Program-made: the position numbers and the translations under genes
Assembly (NCBI GenBank): GCA_013403005.1
Contig: JACBOA010000017.1
Span: forward strand, 1-61,944
DNA length: 61,944 nucleotides
DNA from: Methanobacteriaceae archaeon
Lineage (GTDB): Archaea; Methanobacteriota; Methanobacteria; Methanobacteriales; Methanobacteriaceae
Direction: 5' to 3'
Notes under the pieces: model-generated
The model's database searches: none
Told to the model about the DNA's origin: nothing
What the model saw: the letters and a program-made list of their open reading frames with translations, nothing else
Shown here: piece by piece, positions 59,288-61,944 of the stretch
Numbering within the stretch: the stretch's first letter is position 1
Layout: each line of letters starts with the position of its first letter

Positions 59288-61944
59288 ATGAACATTAACG
59301 AACTTCCACCCGAACTGGTTTATGACCAATTAGACTCTTCAGAAAAAGGTTTGACCACTGAACAAGCCAAAATACGACTAGAAAAATATGGGCCTAACCA
59401 GATTGAGGAAGTTAAGAAAAAACCAGTTATTCTAAAATTTTTTGCCAACCTCTATCAACTCCTAGCCCTGCTTCTATGGGCAGCCAGCATTCTGGCCTTT
59501 TTAAGTGGAACACCCCAGCTAGGTTTTGCAATAATTGCAGTTATCATAATTAATGCGATTTTCAGTTTCTGGCAGGAGTACAAGGCAGAGAAGGCACTGG
59601 CCGCCCTTAAGAAAATACTACCCTCCCAGGCTAAAACCATCCGCGATGGAGAGGAAAGGATCATTTTATCTGCTGAACTGGTGCCTGGTGATGTTCTCAT
59701 CCTAGAAGAGGGGGATAATATCTCTGCAGATGCTCGTCTGGTGGAAGCCAGTGGAATGAAGGTGGACAGTTCAACCCTGACTGGTGAATCCAAACCAGTT
59801 CGTAAAGTAGCTCATGCCAAGGAATCTACTGGGGATAGCCTCATAGGGACACCTAATATTGTTTTTGCAGGCACCAGTGTGGCTGCGGGTTCTGGTAAAG
59901 CAGTGATATTTGCCACTGGACGGGATACAGAGTTCAACCAGATTGCCAGTTTAACCCAGGAAATCAGTGAGGAAGCCAGCCCACTGCAAAAGGAACTTTC
60001 CAGGGTGACCCGTATCATAGCAGTAATCGCGGTGCTTCTGGGTCTGGTCCTTTTCATGGTGAACCTGTGGGTGGTTCAACTTCCCCTGCAGTTGGCTTTC
60101 ATATTCGCCATTGGCCTCACTGTGGCCAATGTACCAGAAGGACTCCTACCCACTGTAACCCTGGCGTTGGCTGCATCTGTGCAGAAGATGGCCAGTAAAA
60201 ATGCCCTTATAAAACGTTTGTCCAGTGTAGAGACTCTGGGGTCCACCAATATTATCTGCACTGACAAGACCGGGACTCTGACCAAGAATGAGATGACAGT
60301 GCGCAAGGTTTGGTTACCCTGTGAAATAATTGATGTAACCGGAGCAGGTTACTCACCAGAAGGGGAATTTTTACATAAAGGAAACCCTATTGACCATAGA
60401 GAAATCAGGGAACTGAAACTACTGATGCGCTCAGCCACTTTCTGCAATGACTCCCAACTCATAGAACCAACAAAGGAAGGAGATAAATGGAGGATCATTG
60501 GAGACCCTACAGAAGCAGCACTTTTGGTTGCAGCAAAAAAGATTGGATTTGACTGGGAGCAGCAATTGAGGAAGAAACCTCGAATCAAAGAATTGCCATT
60601 CGATTCCCAGAGAAAATCAATGAGCAGCATACATCAGGATAATGATAAACAGGTAGCCTATGTTAAAGGAGCCCCTAAAAAGATCATTGGATTATCCAAC
60701 ACCATATCCATCGACGGAGAAGTTAAAAACTTCCCTGATGAGGCTAAGGAAAGAATAATAGCTAAACATGATGAACTGGCTGCTTCAGGTTTGCGTATTC
60801 TGGCCATGGCTTACCGTGACCTCCCTGCTGACTATGATAACTACAGTGCAGATGCCGTGGAGCAGGAACTAACCTTTCTGGGAATGGTGGCCATGCAGGA
60901 TCCTCCTCGCCCTGAGGTTAAACCGGCAGTGGAGGATTGCCACCGGGCCGGGATCCGTATTATAATGATCACCGGAGATTATGGCCTCACAGCCCATGCA
61001 ATTGCCCGGGAAGTGGGCATAGTTAGTGATGACCCCTGCAGAATCATCAAAGGGAAAGAACTTAACCAGATGACTGATGAAGAGGTTAAAAATATCCTAG
61101 TTTCAGGTGAAAATGTTATATTTGCCCGTGCCGTACCTGAGCATAAGATGCGTGTTGCTGGTATACTGGAGAGTATGGATGAAATTGTGGCCATGACTGG
61201 AGATGGGGTGAACGATGCCCCTGCCCTTAGAAAGGCAGATATTGGCGTGGCTATGGGCATTACTGGTACTGATGTTGCTAAAGAAGCCGCTGATATGATC
61301 CTCACAGATGATAACTTTGCCACAATTGTGGAAGCTATTAAAGAGGGCCGTACAATTTATGAAAATATTCGTAAGTTCATCACCTACATTTTCTCCCATG
61401 AAACTGCGGAGATCGTGCCCTTTGTTATGATGGTCCTGTTCCGGATACCCTTACCCATCACAGTGATGCAGATCCTGGCCATTGACCTGGGAACAGATAC
61501 TGTACCTGCCCTGGCACTGGGAGTGGGTCCTTCTGAGTCTGATGTGATGGACCGGCCCCCCAGAGATCGCAGGGAACGTCTTTTGAATTTTGGAGTTATA
61601 TTCAGGGGCTATATTTACCTGGGAATAATTGAAGCTGCCCTGGTAATGTCCGGATTCTTCTGGATACTGTTTACCAGTGGCTGGACCTTAGGCCAGGAGC
61701 TCTCATTCACTGATCCAGTTTACCTGAAGGCCACCAGCATGGTCTTCGCCGGAATAGTCCTAGCCCAGATGGGAAACCTACTGGGATGCCAGACCAGCCG
61801 CACCTCAGTATTTAAAGTGGGATTGTTTAAAAATAAGTGGATATTAAGAGGAATAGCATTTTCCATCATCATCCTCCTGGCCATTATATATCTTCCACCT
61901 TTGCAGGGGATTTTCGGAACCACCGCCCTAGGATTAAATGAATA
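59288..61944 (+). CDS. P-type ATPase, Na,K-ATPase-like (type IIC), cut by the window end
   Basis: 885 codons are visible and the frame is open at the right edge, so the C-terminus is missing. The N-terminal cation-ATPase domain (LPPELVYDQLDSSEKGLTTE) is followed by TGESKPV, then ANVPEGLLPTVTLALA, ICTDKTGTLTKNEMTV, KGAPKKII, GDGVNDAPALRKADIG. The M4 P-E-G-L glutamate, the M5 glutamate in FSHETAEIVPF, and the M6 AIDLGTDTVPALALG with ESDVMDRPPR match the Na,K/H,K-ATPase pattern more than calcium pumps. It should move Na+ or another cation across the membrane. The ORF is intact as far as seen; the ATG has a weak site. Confidence 0.92.
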   Translation, partial: MNINELPPELVYDQLDSSEKGLTTEQAKIRLEKYGPNQIEEVKKKPVILKFFANLYQLLALLLWAASILAFLSGTPQLGFAIIAVIIINAIFSFWQEYKAEKALAALKKILPSQAKTIRDGEERIILSAELVPGDVLILEEGDNISADARLVEASGMKVDSSTLTGESKPVRKVAHAKESTGDSLIGTPNIVFAGTSVAAGSGKAVIFATGRDTEFNQIASLTQEISEEASPLQKELSRVTRIIAVIAVLLGLVLFMVNLWVVQLPLQLAFIFAIGLTVANVPEGLLPTVTLALAASVQKMASKNALIKRLSSVETLGSTNIICTDKTGTLTKNEMTVRKVWLPCEIIDVTGAGYSPEGEFLHKGNPIDHREIRELKLLMRSATFCNDSQLIEPTKEGDKWRIIGDPTEAALLVAAKKIGFDWEQQLRKKPRIKELPFDSQRKSMSSIHQDNDKQVAYVKGAPKKIIGLSNTISIDGEVKNFPDEAKERIIAKHDELAASGLRILAMAYRDLPADYDNYSADAVEQELTFLGMVAMQDPPRPEVKPAVEDCHRAGIRIIMITGDYGLTAHAIAREVGIVSDDPCRIIKGKELNQMTDEEVKNILVSGENVIFARAVPEHKMRVAGILESMDEIVAMTGDGVNDAPALRKADIGVAMGITGTDVAKEAADMILTDDNFATIVEAIKEGRTIYENIRKFITYIFSHETAEIVPFVMMVLFRIPLPITVMQILAIDLGTDTVPALALGVGPSESDVMDRPPRDRRERLLNFGVIFRGYIYLGIIEAALVMSGFFWILFTSGWTLGQELSFTDPVYLKATSMVFAGIVLAQMGNLLGCQTSRTSVFKVGLFKNKWILRGIAFSIIILLAIIYLPPLQGIFGTTALGLNE

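Overview
The window is archaeal and most likely from a mesophilic Methanobacteriales methanogen, probably Methanobacterium. The basis is the large subunit of DNA polymerase D, archaeal Sec61-beta, archaeal-type LeuRS and TruD, the small subunit of phosphomevalonate dehydratase (archaeal mevalonate route), a coenzyme F390 synthetase-like ligase, DUF5518 membrane proteins, T-rich gene ends, TATA-type promoters and GGAGGTGAT-like ribosome binding sites. No rRNA, tRNA, CRISPR array or complete insertion sequence was found. The species call is inference.

Layout. 0-9.4 kb is all on the minus strand: a possible transposase start cut by the window edge, a cytosine deaminase-like enzyme, a lipoprotein, an M20 amidohydrolase, anaerobic ribonucleotide reductase (nrdD) and DNA polymerase D large subunit (polC). 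9.8-16.2 kb (plus) holds a short Sec61-beta gene that starts with TTG, purB, two tandem membrane paralogues each built from three internal repeats, the small phosphomevalonate dehydratase subunit and a seven-helix sensor histidine kinase. 16.3-18.3 kb (minus) is an array of four small DUF5518 membrane proteins with a near-perfect operator-like palindrome upstream. 18.6-22.9 kb (plus) has a metal-dependent hydrolase, a copper P-type ATPase, a YHS metal-binding mini-protein and a lysine-rich 41-residue protein. truD, hisF, a membrane-anchored M14-like peptidase, a HTH-ferredoxin regulator and a zinc-ribbon membrane protein follow.

28.9-34.7 kb is a surface-sugar region: a GT4 glycosyltransferase, a LegB-like dehydratase, a sugar nucleotidyltransferase and a LegC-like aminotransferase, facing an F390 synthetase-like ligase. 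34.9-35.9 kb is a decayed zone with a wrecked ABC-transporter binding-protein gene and a small coiled-coil ORF set between two related stem-loops. 36-46 kb is metabolic: HAD phosphatase, 5'-deoxyadenosine deaminase, hisG, a fumarylacetoacetase-family enzyme, a GNAT protein, a frameshifted endonuclease III-like gene, leuS, cutA and nadE. 46.4-61.9 kb carries an ArsA/Get3 ATPase, a decayed gene, a zinc phospholipase C-like exported protein, a DUF2238-like membrane protein, a cupin, cbiE, a GT2 membrane glycosyltransferase, a YchF-type GTPase, DUF2207 with LemA, a serine beta-lactamase-family protein and a Na,K-ATPase-like P-type ATPase that runs off the right edge.

The most interesting items are: the 11.6-18.3 kb block of repeated membrane proteins around a sensor kinase; the amino-sugar cassette; the GC-rich three-part repeat at 23.14 kb that can form two mutually exclusive hairpins; the twin stem-loops around a 65-residue coiled-coil gene; and the DNA glycosylase-like gene whose true C-terminus with its cysteine cluster lies in another frame.
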